Source of the DNA: Cerina litoralis
GTDB taxonomy: Bacteria; Bacteroidota; Bacteroidia; Flavobacteriales; Flavobacteriaceae
Reading direction: 5' to 3'
Length of the DNA stretch: 64,000 nucleotides
NCBI GenBank assembly: GCA_022008415.1
Contig: JAIRBC010000014.1
Coordinates: forward strand, 62,001-126,000
Part shown: positions 10,101-18,544 of the stretch, piece after piece
Position numbering within the stretch: the stretch's first letter is position 1
Layout of the letters: each line of letters opens with the position of its first letter
Notes under the pieces: generated by a model
Told to the model about the DNA's origin: nothing
Database searches by the model: none
The model's input: only the letters and a program-made list of their open reading frames with translations
Program-made: the position numbers and the translations under genes

Positions 10101-10162
10101 GAAGCGAGAAGGATGGTGATAAAAAGTAAAATAATGGGACGATTGGTTACTGGTTTGGACAT
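7118..10162 (-). CDS. PVC-type heme-binding CxxCH lipoprotein with NHL-like and HEAT domains
   Basis: Start set at ATG 10162, giving a lipoprotein signal with lipobox LLASC (Cys22) and a 1014-residue protein. Residues 50-430 resemble the beta-propeller dehydrogenase-like domain first seen in Planctomycetes/Verrucomicrobia (repeated D-x-G-R-V/L-W/Y and DSNGDDVPD-type loops); about 480-830 are HEAT-like helical repeats; the C-terminus has one c-type heme site CATCH at 890-894 with later methionines as possible axial ligands. Such proteins are thought to be periplasmic electron acceptors or sugar dehydrogenases. It sits next to Gfo/Idh/MocA and DUF1080 genes, which supports a role in oxidative sugar breakdown. 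Substrate not readable from sequence. Confidence 0.85.
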   Translation of the reverse strand: MSKPVTNRPIILLFITILLASCKTKGEKSTINFSKLTDNEKRLPKNAMASMEVAEGLKMNLFASEPMIANPTNMAIDANGRVWICEGRNYRLFANPDNPYDKKGDRILILEDTDHDGVADTYKVFYQGEDINAALGIVVLGNKVIVSVSPDVFVFTDSNGDDVPDSKEIMYEGIDGVDHDHGAHAFVFGPDGRLYFNYGNRGHHLMDEDGDTIVDVHGEKVTNSRNPFQEGMAFRAEMDGSHVEVLGNNFRNPYELAIDSYGGLWQSDNDDDGNRGTRINFLMEYGNYGYKDQVTGANWRERRVGWSDSIPLRHWHLNDPGVVPNLLQTGSGSPTGMIVYEGDLLPDRYKNQLIHAEPGHNVVRSYIVGNDGAGYKARIENIVTSQDDWFRPDDVTVAPDGSLFISDWYDGGVGGHKAEDIVRGRIYHISTKEGYTPTKFDFSSGEGAAKGLLSDNMDVFYQSWQKLHALGEAAEPILARLIAKGGTAKARALWLGAKIPAMVTIYIDKSLADKDPKIRMQGIRMARYVAADKLTDYVAQVVDDSSAQVRREAAIALKYVGTPVAAELWADLAIQHRAGDRWELEALGIGADQFPDLYFEAWKSKVGDNWNTPAGSEIVWRVNAAATVPLLVDLIEDKSVSPEKLPSYFRAFHFKQSPRKNQRLLSLLTADHPQQHLIQAYAVGQLDESFVNSSSHNIRAVKKVLPGIEGTPEWLTAVKNLKIKGQDKQLFTLVASNADLALRKEAATLLFDTGGGKVVSDYFKSEAPEDSKLQVIEVLGGVNDKNAIDFLKRSLEADKFSYPLMRKVVESLGNTGDGQQILFDLLKSGKLKEVYTTSAVLKLMTSWDVKIRTEAPKYLISEENDDTDIAALEKIDGDPNAGKAVFTTYCATCHVVDGNGTDFGPGLSDIGSKLSRSFMYSSIVYPSAGINFGYEGYNVKLKDGDVLMGYILGKTEDEITLKMMGATTKAIPRKDIQSLEAMDKSLMPEGLDKVMKQQQLVDLVAYLETLKVKS

Positions 10163-10513
10163 GAAAATGAAGGTTGAAAATAGGATTCGAATAAATTTAA
10201 GATAGTTAAAGATACGAATAAGGTATTTTTTACCTGATCCAAAACATAACAATTTGTGATTTTATTTCTCCCCAAGATAATTTCGGTGAAAATTAAAAAG
10301 AAAGGTCCTGTACCGCAATAGTACAGGACCTTATCAAAACCAACCAACTAACTTCTATTTGACTTTTATATCGTTTCTTTTAACAACCCTGGATCGTAAC
10401 CATATCAAATGCCATAGATCGGGTTACCCTATATTCCAATTTTTGGACAAACAACCCCTTTTATAATCTGAAAGGGTCCTGTAAGGTTTAAACGGCTTTT
10501 ACCTATATCCTAT
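10163..10513. other. Intergenic gap with a strong hairpin
   Basis: 351 bp without a gene. The only clear structure is the terminator-like hairpin at 10302-10332. The stretch 10333-10513 is a 180-bp 3' region behind the GH109-like gene in which I recognise nothing. Confidence 0.5.
10291..10332 (-). terminator. Rho-independent terminator-like hairpin
   Basis: Perfect 12-bp arms AAGGTCCTGTAC (10302-10313) and GTACAGGACCTT (10321-10332) around a 7-nt loop. On the minus strand the hairpin is followed by TTTCTTTTTAATTTT, so it would end transcripts coming from the gene at 10514-11917, although it is about 180 nt behind that stop codon. Confidence 0.7.
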
Positions 10514-11917
10514 TTATACGTTCGCCATAATGCCCAACTCACGTTCTTCCTTCCATTTTCCTCTAGTAAAATCTGGGAATTTAACCGCCGAATTCCCCAT
10601 TTGAATAGAAATGCCTGAAAGCGGGGTAACAACAGACCAGTCTGCTGCATCGTAAACATCTTGATCCAGGTAGTGCCCTTGATTGAAACAATCGATGAGG
10701 CGATAGAACATTACAAAGTCCATTCCCCCGTGACCCCCGTTCGCTGCTATTTGATTCTTAAGCTGGTTCCATATGGGGTGTTTGTATTTCTCGAAATATT
10801 CGGCTTTTTCCTCTTCTGTCAGCCAATCGTGCTTTCCATTTATACTCAAACGGCTCGGATAACCTTCATGGTATGCTTTGGTCCCCATGAGGGCATTGAT
10901 CCTGGTGTATACCCGAGGTGAACCCGTATCGTGTTGTACCATAATAGAGCGCCCTTTGTAGGTCTGGATCAAACTGGTGTTCATATCGCCATGTTTAAAA
11001 GCGGAATAGTTGTAGAATTCGTTATCGGGTTCAACGGTCTTCGCATATTCGGACAGACCTGCCTCTAGCGAACTCATGGAAACCAAATGCCCAAAACGGT
11101 CGCCCCGATTGATGCCCATATACTGGGCCACGGGCCCCAGACCATGTGTTGGGTAGAGGTTTCCATCGTATCTTACATGGTGGCGTATTCTCCATTGGTT
11201 ATAGTAACCGGTCTTACTGAACATCGACTCCCTAAGGTCGTGTATATAGGCGGCCTCACCGTGGGTAAGGGTGCCGAAGAAGCCTTGGCTGGCCATGTTT
11301 AAAATTGTGAGTTCCTCGTCGCCATAGCAAACATTTTCCAACATCATGCAATTGCGTTGGGTCTCTTCGGCAGTATCCACTAATTTCCAGCAGTCTTCCA
11401 CGGTGTAGGCTGCCGGCACTTCCGTGGCAACGTGCTTGCCTTGTTGCATGGCGTAGACGCACATAGGTACATGCAGACCCCAAGGTGTACAGATAATTAC
11501 AAGATCAATATTGTCCTGTTTTACCATTTCTTTCCAGGCATCTTCGGTACCACTGTATTTTTTAGGATTTTGACCTTTACTTTTTGCAAAATCCACCGAT
11601 TTTTGGGCATAACTATCCCTGATATCGCAGATAGCGGTTATCACCGCTTTCGGATGTAGGGCTGTCATCCGTTCCACATGGCCTGCACCCCGATTTCCTA
11701 CCCCGATAAAAGCTACCTTGACCTGTTGGATGGGATCTACCTTGAGGTTTATTACCGATTTTCCATAGGATGGACGCCTTTCACCAATCCGCTCAACAGT
11801 TTTTTCCACATTTCCCTTGCCAAAAGCGTTTGCCCCTGTAATACCCAAGAATGCTCCTACCAGGGCAGAGGATCTCAGAAATTTTCTTCTATCAATATTC
11901 TTATCGGATTTATTCAT
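10514..11917 (-). CDS. GH109-like Gfo/Idh/MocA family glycosidase/oxidoreductase, Tat-exported
   Basis: 467 residues. The N-terminus has a twin-arginine signal (DRRKFLRSSALVGAFLG, Arg10-Arg11). A Rossmann fold follows (FIGVGNRGAGHVERM), then CTPWGLHV and EVPAAYTVEDCW. The features NLYPTHGLGPV and GHGGMDFVM are those of GH109, where NAD-dependent oxidation and elimination cleave alpha-N-acetylgalactosaminides; related family members accept other sugars. The bound cofactor fits Tat export of a folded protein. It heads a cluster of sugar-related exported proteins. Substrate uncertain, since many family members are not GalNAc-specific. Confidence 0.85.
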   Translation of the reverse strand: MNKSDKNIDRRKFLRSSALVGAFLGITGANAFGKGNVEKTVERIGERRPSYGKSVINLKVDPIQQVKVAFIGVGNRGAGHVERMTALHPKAVITAICDIRDSYAQKSVDFAKSKGQNPKKYSGTEDAWKEMVKQDNIDLVIICTPWGLHVPMCVYAMQQGKHVATEVPAAYTVEDCWKLVDTAEETQRNCMMLENVCYGDEELTILNMASQGFFGTLTHGEAAYIHDLRESMFSKTGYYNQWRIRHHVRYDGNLYPTHGLGPVAQYMGINRGDRFGHLVSMSSLEAGLSEYAKTVEPDNEFYNYSAFKHGDMNTSLIQTYKGRSIMVQHDTGSPRVYTRINALMGTKAYHEGYPSRLSINGKHDWLTEEEKAEYFEKYKHPIWNQLKNQIAANGGHGGMDFVMFYRLIDCFNQGHYLDQDVYDAADWSVVTPLSGISIQMGNSAVKFPDFTRGKWKEERELGIMANV

Positions 11918-12036
11918 GATTTCGATTTTATTTTGGTGAACATTATTCTAACTGTGTACTAATTATTTAGACCCAATCCTTTTTCAGCTTCTTGCCAAGT
12001 CACTATCCAAATGGCTGCCCGACTTAACTGGGTTCC

Positions 12037-13125
12037 CTATCCATTTTGATTTGTCGGAAACATTTTGAGCCATTTTTTGGCATTTTGTGAAAATATTTTG
12101 TCGACGACTTCCTTTGGAAGTTTTAATCCTTGAAATTTTTGATTTACAAGGTCACTGTTCATTATGTCATCGGTAACAAAAAACTGCCAGTCTTGAAACC
12201 ACCTTTCATGAACCTCTTTCTGCAATTCATTTAAATCTTCATCACCCCCATCTTGTAGATCTGTTGCGTAAAGTATCCTATCCTGATACTTAATAAAAAA
12301 TTTGCGTACCTCTTCCCTACTCTCGATGGTTTGATAAAAAATCTGCCCCATTCTTGCAGCGAGATCAACACCCATATTAGGGAACTTATCCAACCGTTTT
12401 GCCAATTCGTCCACGCTCCACTCCAAGCTACCCACATGAGCGCCAATAAATACAAGATCGGGGTGTTTTTCCAACATACGATCCCTCGCGGCAATCTGTT
12501 CCTCATAAGATGGCAGTTCCGGATGTTTATACATGTGATATTGCGGATGTTCCGCAAAATACTTTCGATCGTTATTCGTGGTCATTTCATCTAGAGGAAG
12601 CCAACAGTTTTTGGGTTCGCCCAAATGTCCGATCAAAGGAATATTCTCACTTTCCAAATGATCGAAAATTGTGTCGAGCTTGGGATTATCTACCATTATT
12701 AATTGATTATTCCTATCACGAAAAACCATGCCAATATTCTTCCAGACCTTTACCGCTATGGCGCCCTCGGCAAAACAACTGTCCAACCAGGCAATCGTAT
12801 TCTTTGTAAAATCGGGTTTGTCCCAATCCTCAATTGAAAAGGAGGTAGCAATTTCAAATTCTCCGGGATGCTCTTTTTTCTGTGCTTTACAGTAATTATA
12901 CTGCTTCTTGATGAATTCCTCTCCTTGGGAAAGGTCTACCACAATATTAAGCATGCGGAAATTGTCCTTCATTGCCTGATTTACAAAACCGTCCCGATCG
13001 GTCATAACATGAGTGTGGACGTCTATTTTATCGACATTGGCAAAATCTTCCATGGAATAATATTTCTTCTTCTCCGTACAAGATATCACAAGTACTAAAA
13101 ACAGGAAACCATATATAATTTTCAT
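12037..13125 (-). CDS. Amidohydrolase-family (amidohydrolase 2) lipoprotein
   Basis: Start set at ATG 13125 because it gives a lipoprotein signal (lipobox VISC, Cys16); 362 residues. The TIM-barrel metal site is visible: DVHTHV (HxH) near the N-terminus, LIGHLGEP, GAHVGSLEW, and YATDLQD with the late aspartate. This is the amidohydrolase-related family PF04909, which includes lactonases, decarboxylases and hydrolases of ring compounds. Anchored in the envelope next to sugar oxidoreductases, it could open a sugar lactone, but that is inference. A 384-bp gap with a LacI-like palindrome (13238-13256) precedes it. Confidence 0.8.
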   Translation of the reverse strand: MKIIYGFLFLVLVISCTEKKKYYSMEDFANVDKIDVHTHVMTDRDGFVNQAMKDNFRMLNIVVDLSQGEEFIKKQYNYCKAQKKEHPGEFEIATSFSIEDWDKPDFTKNTIAWLDSCFAEGAIAVKVWKNIGMVFRDRNNQLIMVDNPKLDTIFDHLESENIPLIGHLGEPKNCWLPLDEMTTNNDRKYFAEHPQYHMYKHPELPSYEEQIAARDRMLEKHPDLVFIGAHVGSLEWSVDELAKRLDKFPNMGVDLAARMGQIFYQTIESREEVRKFFIKYQDRILYATDLQDGGDEDLNELQKEVHERWFQDWQFFVTDDIMNSDLVNQKFQGLKLPKEVVDKIFSQNAKKWLKMFPTNQNG

Positions 13126-13509
13126 CTGTTTGGATTTAATCGCATTTTTATATTTCAGTAGTACAGTTGCCATCACAATTAGCGGAGGAGAAATAAGTTC
13201 GGTTATTCTTTGATATTTTGATCGATATGTTCTATTCTGTAAACGATTCATTTACAAGTATTTTGGCATGTATAACAAAAACCGCATTGCTTTAGGTCGA
13301 CCTGAACAGACGTTCAAAATCGATGTAGGCCTTGTCCATCACATGTATAGCAACTGGGCAAAAACAAATTTATCTGTATTCATAACTTCGGTTTTGCCAA
13401 TGTTAGGTACCGATTCAAATCAAAAAATCAAAGAGCACTCTGTAGGTGCTTTATTTATTATACTTTCAAGGAATTCAACTTTTCTTAACGCAACAGGGCT
13501 AATTCTAGT
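13126..13509. other. Intergenic gap with a LacI-like palindrome
   Basis: 384 bp between the SUMF1-like gene's end and the amidohydrolase start. No reading frame here looks like a protein. It holds the palindrome TGTAAACGATTCATTTACA at 13238-13256 (6-bp perfect arms, AAACG core), reminiscent of LacI-family operators; no such regulator lies in the window. Confidence 0.4.
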
Positions 13510-14520
13510 TTAAAAATCATCCATCACTTGGATCCAATACTTTTCGATCTCGTCCTTGGTCGGTGTTTCCTTTGGTCTAACAAGCCTAAAGCCAACAAAG
13601 GGTGCGTCCGTTAACCACCATATACTTTTTGGCATTTGGGGATCGCGCATTTTCCAAGCACTGGAAGAGCCTTGGCGCTTTGCGGATCGGAGATCAAGGC
13701 CATCATCCATCCATGAGCCACCCCGTACGGAACGGGGATAAAGGGTGGTAGGTTTAAAATAGGGACTGTTTGTCGGGTTACCATTCAACTTTTTAAAGTA
13801 ATCCGGACAGTATTGATCTGCGGTCCATTCAGAAACGTTTCCATGCATATCGTATAAACCGAATGCATTTGGGGCCTTTGTACCTACCTTTTTATAACCG
13901 CCCCCACTATTGCCGTCAAACCAAGCAAATTTGTTGAGCTCCCCAATGTCGTTTCCATAATAAAAGGCAGTCTTAGATCCCGCGCGACAAGCATACTCCC
14001 ACTCGGCTTCCGTTGGTAAACGATAAAAATGGCCCGTTTCCGTATAAAGCCATCTGGCGTACATCATGGCTGCGTACTGGGTCATATTAATCGCCGGGAA
14101 CCCTTGCCGGCCCATTCCAAAGCTCATATCAATATACATTGGGGTAGCAGTGGAAACACCATCGATCATAATTTTGGAACCATCTTTTAGGGCAACTTCC
14201 CGAGATTTGATATTTCCGGCCTTTTCATCGAGAAACCGACTGTATTGATCCCATGTTATTTCGTAGGCACCCATCCAAAACGGATTTACTTTAACCTCTT
14301 TTTGAGGCCCTTCATCGGGGTTTCTTCCTTTTTCATTAGAAGGACTTCCCATTAAAAAGATGCCTCCATTTATTGGAACCATGTCTATAGCAATATTGGA
14401 GCCGGGAATTTTTTCGGAATAGCGTCCAAAATCGGAACTCTCCGATTCGCTACATGCTTTGCCCCCAATTAAAAAATAATTGATCGCCACTAAACCGATA
14501 AGCCACGAAAAATAACGCAT
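13510..14520 (-). CDS. SUMF1/EgtB/PvdO-like secreted protein, without the FGE cysteine
   Basis: 336 residues with an N-terminal signal (MRYFSWLIGLVAINYFLIGG). The SUMF1 fold is clear: GGIFLMGSPSNEKGRNPDEGP, then MGAYEITWDQY, LPTEAEWEYACRAG, GLYDMHGNVSEW, SVRGGSWMDD and FVGFRLVRP. Automated annotation usually calls this a formylglycine-generating enzyme, but after GGSW the active-site cysteines of true FGE are replaced (MDDGLDLR), so sulfatase activation is unlikely and no sulfatase gene is present here. Its exported location and neighbours suggest an accessory role in the sugar cluster. Role unknown. Confidence 0.8.
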   Translation of the reverse strand: MRYFSWLIGLVAINYFLIGGKACSESESSDFGRYSEKIPGSNIAIDMVPINGGIFLMGSPSNEKGRNPDEGPQKEVKVNPFWMGAYEITWDQYSRFLDEKAGNIKSREVALKDGSKIMIDGVSTATPMYIDMSFGMGRQGFPAINMTQYAAMMYARWLYTETGHFYRLPTEAEWEYACRAGSKTAFYYGNDIGELNKFAWFDGNSGGGYKKVGTKAPNAFGLYDMHGNVSEWTADQYCPDYFKKLNGNPTNSPYFKPTTLYPRSVRGGSWMDDGLDLRSAKRQGSSSAWKMRDPQMPKSIWWLTDAPFVGFRLVRPKETPTKDEIEKYWIQVMDDF

Positions 14521-14583
14521 ATCGCTTATAACAATTTTAATTGAACGTTATATGTTCCATTTGAATAACATTAGGAATTATAT

Positions 14584-15360
14584 TCATTTGTTGAGCAAGG
14601 GAGCAGTTTGTTCAACCGAAGTTACCCCTGGAGGGAGTTCTATCACTTTAAAATTTCTAAAATGAATTTCGGCTCCCTCAGATTCTAAACATAAATAACC
14701 TTTCTTTTGGGTAGATTTGGAAATACCATTTACAAATTTTCCATTAACGGAAAGCTTGATGACGCCATCTACACATACGACGTCATAGGTGTTCCATTCC
14801 CCTTTTCCCTTGCATCGGTTCTCAATAGATTTGCTACGCTCCCCTCGTGGATTATCTGGTACGGTAACCACTCCACCCACTCCCCAAACTTCGCCATGTA
14901 CATAGGCAATCGGTGGTTTAACTCCGTCTTTCTCATGTAGATTCACCCAATCCAGTTCCAGCATTTGGATTTCAACACCATCTGGCAAAACCGCATCTCC
15001 TTTGGGATCGGCACCGCTCCAAGCAAAAACTCCAGAATTGCCTCCGGCTTCCATATGTTTCCATTCTACATGTAGAATGAAATTTTCATACTGTTTCTCA
15101 GATCTTACAACTCCTATAGGGTGACCCAAGTTTACCAATACCCCATCCGCACGAACTGTCCATCCTTCTTTTACTGTATTTACATTAATCCATTTAATGG
15201 GAGTTTCGCCACCCGACTCACCTGAAATAATATTATCCCAAGCATCCACCGTGCCAAATTCAAATTCAAAATTCTCTTTCTGGGCGTTAATATAGTACGA
15301 TGTTAGTAATACTATTGATGTGAGCAAATGGATAATCCTACTGTTTACTACAATTTTCAT
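14584..15360 (-). CDS. DUF1080 (3-keto-disaccharide hydrolase family) secreted protein
   Basis: 258 residues with signal peptide (cleavage near YINA-Q). The jelly-roll of DUF1080 (PF06439) fills the mature protein: [13 protein letters not shown], then the strand [20 protein letters not shown], the GVEIQMLE segment, [20 protein letters not shown] and [17 protein letters not shown]. Members of this family hydrolyse 3-keto-glycosides produced by Gfo/Idh/MocA oxidoreductases. The gene lies 99 nt downstream of such an oxidoreductase (15460-16767), which supports the same two-step pathway in the periplasm. Confidence 0.85.
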   Translation of the reverse strand: MKIVVNSRIIHLLTSIVLLTSYYINAQKENFEFEFGTVDAWDNIISGESGGETPIKWINVNTVKEGWTVRADGVLVNLGHPIGVVRSEKQYENFILHVEWKHMEAGGNSGVFAWSGADPKGDAVLPDGVEIQMLELDWVNLHEKDGVKPPIAYVHGEVWGVGGVVTVPDNPRGERSKSIENRCKGKGEWNTYDVVCVDGVIKLSVNGKFVNGISKSTQKKGYLCLESEGAEIHFRNFKVIELPPGVTSVEQTAPLLNK

Positions 15361-15459
15361 ATTTGGTATCGTTACAAATTTGTTTCAAAAAATATAAGTC
15401 CAATAGATCGAAAAGCTATTTTAAAATAGTCCCTCCCCAGGCAGGGTAAAATCTTGTCT

Positions 15460-16767
15460 TTATACCACCTTGGCAGGACCTGGAATTGCGATTCCGGGAC
15501 CCTCGAATTTTAAATCCCAACTATATTCACTATTCTCGGGACCTAGGGATACTGTAGAATTCATAGCCTCCTCCCAAGTGATAACCTGTCCCGTATAGGC
15601 CACATCCCTGCCCATTATGGCCATTAAGGTACTGTGCGCGGCCCTTTCGCCATCGTTCGTGGCATCTCCCTTACGAATAGAGCTAAAAAACGCATCATGC
15701 TCGGATTGGTACATATCGTTTTTCTCCCCTTCGTACTTCCATGTATTCTTACCCCATATTTCGTGCCTATTGCCCTCGTAAAAAGCATTGCCTTCCGAGC
15801 CAGTAACCTCAACAGAATTTCTGGACGACCCTCCGGTTAATTGTCTAGTAAACACATTTCCCTTTAAACCATCCCCATAATCCATTTCTACGGCAAAGTG
15901 ATCATAGATATTTCCGTATTTTTTATCCGTGCGCCACTGCCTACCACCAACACCGGAAGCGCTCAAGGGCATTCTTTCTCCCATGGCCCAAGAAATCATG
16001 TCCATACTGTGAACGAACATTTCTACAATAAAATCACCGCCCAACCAATTGTAATAATACCAGTTACGCATTTTATATTGCATATCGGTCCAATCTGGCT
16101 GCCGCTCCTTATACCATAGTTCTCCACCGTATCTTGTTGAAGAAATGGCTCTTACGTCTCCAATGTCTCCATTTAGTACCTTTCCATATAGGGCCTGCTT
16201 TTGCAAATCGTATCTAAAGCACAGGCCAGAAACTATGGACAGATTTTTTTCTTTGGCCTTTTTCGCAGCTTCCAAGACTTTTCGGATGCCTGGTCCATCT
16301 ACAGCGACGGGTTTCTCATAAAACACATGTTTGCCAGCGTCTATGGCAGCGGTAAGGTGGGCTGGCCGAAAGCCCGGGGGAGTTGCCAAAAGGACAACGT
16401 CTACACCAGAATCTATTAATTTCTGATACGCATCAAAACCTATAAATTGCTTATTTTTTTTCACATCCGCCCTTTGCCCATGTGCTTTTTTCAGCAATTC
16501 CAAGGAGCTTAACAATCTATCCTCAAAAGCATCCGCCATGGCGTGTAAAACGGTATCCGGATCGGCCCTCAAAGCTTGAACGGCCGCCCCAGTACCCCGA
16601 CCGCCACATCCAACCAATCCCACCTTCAACACTTTATTCCTTGGAAGAAACGTATTTGCAAACCCTGTGTTCAACGTTGCAACACTAAACAACGTAGCGG
16701 CTCCGGCCTTCTTTATAAAAGTTCTTCGGTCGTTTCCCGCTTCAATTTTTAAATTCTTTTTAGCCAT
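15460..16767 (-). CDS. Gfo/Idh/MocA family oxidoreductase, Tat-exported
   Basis: 435 residues with a Tat signal (NDRRTFIKKAGAATLFS, Arg14-Arg15). The nucleotide site is VGLVGCGGRGTGA, followed by ATPPGFRPAHL and the conserved YEKPVAVDGPG (lysine of the EKP motif). The C-terminal domain contains WYYYNWLGGDFIVEMFVHSMD, with the family histidine. Enzymes of this type oxidise a hydroxyl of a sugar or glycoside with tightly bound NAD(P). Immediately upstream of DUF1080, so it likely makes the keto-sugar that DUF1080 cleaves. A palindrome TCAAACGTTTGA lies 50 bp upstream of the start. Confidence 0.9.
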   Translation of the reverse strand: MAKKNLKIEAGNDRRTFIKKAGAATLFSVATLNTGFANTFLPRNKVLKVGLVGCGGRGTGAAVQALRADPDTVLHAMADAFEDRLLSSLELLKKAHGQRADVKKNKQFIGFDAYQKLIDSGVDVVLLATPPGFRPAHLTAAIDAGKHVFYEKPVAVDGPGIRKVLEAAKKAKEKNLSIVSGLCFRYDLQKQALYGKVLNGDIGDVRAISSTRYGGELWYKERQPDWTDMQYKMRNWYYYNWLGGDFIVEMFVHSMDMISWAMGERMPLSASGVGGRQWRTDKKYGNIYDHFAVEMDYGDGLKGNVFTRQLTGGSSRNSVEVTGSEGNAFYEGNRHEIWGKNTWKYEGEKNDMYQSEHDAFFSSIRKGDATNDGERAAHSTLMAIMGRDVAYTGQVITWEEAMNSTVSLGPENSEYSWDLKFEGPGIAIPGPAKVV

Positions 16768-16816
16768 AATATTTTATTTAACATAACCAGGATTCTGGGT
16801 AATTATCTCGTAAACA

Positions 16817-16828
16817 TCAAACGTTTGA
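16817..16828. promoter_or_regulatory. LacI-like palindrome upstream of oxidoreductase
   Basis: Perfect 12-bp palindrome TCAAACGTTTGA with the AAACGTTT core common in LacI-family operators, 50-61 bp upstream of the start at 16767. No LacI-type gene is visible nearby, so binding is only a guess. Confidence 0.3.
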
Positions 16829-17051
16829 AGCCCAACCTTTTGTTCTATATTATAACTCAGGAAGGTCTCCTGGTTAAAGATACAAATAAGCAATTCCTAA
16901 ACTTCTAATAAAAATTATCAATTTCCCATCCTATATTAACCCGTGGGGTAATGAAAATAATCCAAAAGATAGTCGCTTCGAATAGGTTAAAAAAAGGCCG
17001 GCAACTAAAATAGCCCAAACATAAAACAGAATTACTTTCTAAAGTTATTAC

Positions 17052-18491
17052 CTAGGAAACAACATAAGCCGATTTACTTTTCGCCACATACCTCCAAAAA
17101 AGCAAGCCAATACACAGCGTGCATAAAAAGCCCAGAATATAAGCCAAATCGTGCTCCAATTGAAAACCCTCAGGGGCGATAAGGATATAAGTACTACAGA
17201 CCATGCTCATAAAGATAGCTGGTACGAGGCTTACCCAATATGCTTTGTTTTCAAAGACCAGATAGGCGGTAATAGCCCATAGAACGATCACAGCGAGGGT
17301 CTGGTTGCTCCAGGCAAAATAACGCCAGATGACACCAAAATCCATTTGGGTTAGGGCAAAGGCCACAACAAATAAGGGAATACTTATATACAATCTGTTC
17401 TTCAGTTTCTTTTGGTCCGTTGCAAAAACATCGGCCAATATCAGTCTGGCAGATCGAAATGCGGTATCCCCCGAGGTTATGGGAGCCGCTACAATTCCCA
17501 ACAAGGCCAAAATTCCTCCTACCTTGCCCAACATATTAAGGGATATCTCATTGGCTGCCCAAGCCGCGTTGTTTCCATTGACCGCCATGGCTCCGTTTAG
17601 CCCTTCCACATTCCCGAAAAAGGTCATGGCCGCCGCTGCCCATATCAGGGCAACTATTCCCTCGGTTATCATTGTCCCCGCAAAAATCTTTCGACCTAAG
17701 GATTCATTTTTCATACAACGGGCCATCAAGGGAGATTGTGTGGAGTGGAAACCCGAAATTGCACCACAGGCTATCGTTACAAAAAGAATTGGAAAAAGTG
17801 GGGTTGCTTCGGGGGAAGTGGTCATATTTCGAATATTTGACGGAATCAACTCCGGAATGTGGTAATCCCCAAAGAACAATGCAACCAATAGTCCCAAGGC
17901 CATCAAAAACATGGCCACACCAAAAATGGGGTAGAGTCTACTGATAATCTTATCTATAGGCAATAAAGTGGATAAAATGTAATATGCGAGAATAACGGAG
18001 GTCCAACCCCAAATGCCCCACATATTATCCGTCATGCCATCGATGATCTTAGCCGGGCCGACCAGAAAGACCGTACCCACAAAGATTAGAAGAACCACTG
18101 TAAAAAAACGCATAAATTGCTTTAACCGTGGCCCAAGGTAAATACCGACCACCTCGCTGATACTCAGCCCATCATGCCTAAGGGAGAGCATCCCTGAAAA
18201 ATAATCGTGCACGATGCCGGCAAAAATACTACCCAAAACGATCCACAGGAATGCGGAAGGACCGAACATGGCTCCGGCAATAGCTCCAAAGATGGGACCC
18301 AAGCCCGCTATGTTGAGGAACTGGATCAAAAAAATCTTCCAGGTGGGCAAGGGAACAAAATCAACATTGTCCCTTAACCGCACCGCCGCGGTTTGCCTAT
18401 TTTTAGCTACGCCGAATACTTTTTCTATAAACCTGCCATAAACAAAATAGCCAAGTATCAGCACAATAATGGAAAGAAGAAAGGATATCAT
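17052..18491 (-). CDS. cstA: Carbon starvation CstA-family transporter
   Basis: Start set at ATG 18491 (MISFLLSIIVLILGYFVYGR); 479 residues, the length of the short CstA form rather than the 700-residue enterobacterial one. At least 12 hydrophobic segments. Conserved CstA pieces are present: QFLNIAGLGPIFGAIAGAMFGP, FAGIVHDYFSGMLSLRH, GFHSTQSPLMARCM and ITSGDTAFRSARL. CstA proteins take up pyruvate or peptides under carbon limitation. Located 53 nt downstream of the FAD oxidoreductase gene, so likely in one transcript with it and possibly importing a small product of the cluster. Confidence 0.9.
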   Translation of the reverse strand: MISFLLSIIVLILGYFVYGRFIEKVFGVAKNRQTAAVRLRDNVDFVPLPTWKIFLIQFLNIAGLGPIFGAIAGAMFGPSAFLWIVLGSIFAGIVHDYFSGMLSLRHDGLSISEVVGIYLGPRLKQFMRFFTVVLLIFVGTVFLVGPAKIIDGMTDNMWGIWGWTSVILAYYILSTLLPIDKIISRLYPIFGVAMFLMALGLLVALFFGDYHIPELIPSNIRNMTTSPEATPLFPILFVTIACGAISGFHSTQSPLMARCMKNESLGRKIFAGTMITEGIVALIWAAAAMTFFGNVEGLNGAMAVNGNNAAWAANEISLNMLGKVGGILALLGIVAAPITSGDTAFRSARLILADVFATDQKKLKNRLYISIPLFVVAFALTQMDFGVIWRYFAWSNQTLAVIVLWAITAYLVFENKAYWVSLVPAIFMSMVCSTYILIAPEGFQLEHDLAYILGFLCTLCIGLLFWRYVAKSKSAYVVS

Positions 18492-18544
18492 GGTACGCAA
18501 TGATTATCGATTAGGCCTAAATGCCGTATCGGTTAAAGCTTGTA

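Noticed and set aside
13510-14520. Call as formylglycine-generating enzyme
   Set aside because: The active-site cysteines are absent and there is no sulfatase nearby.
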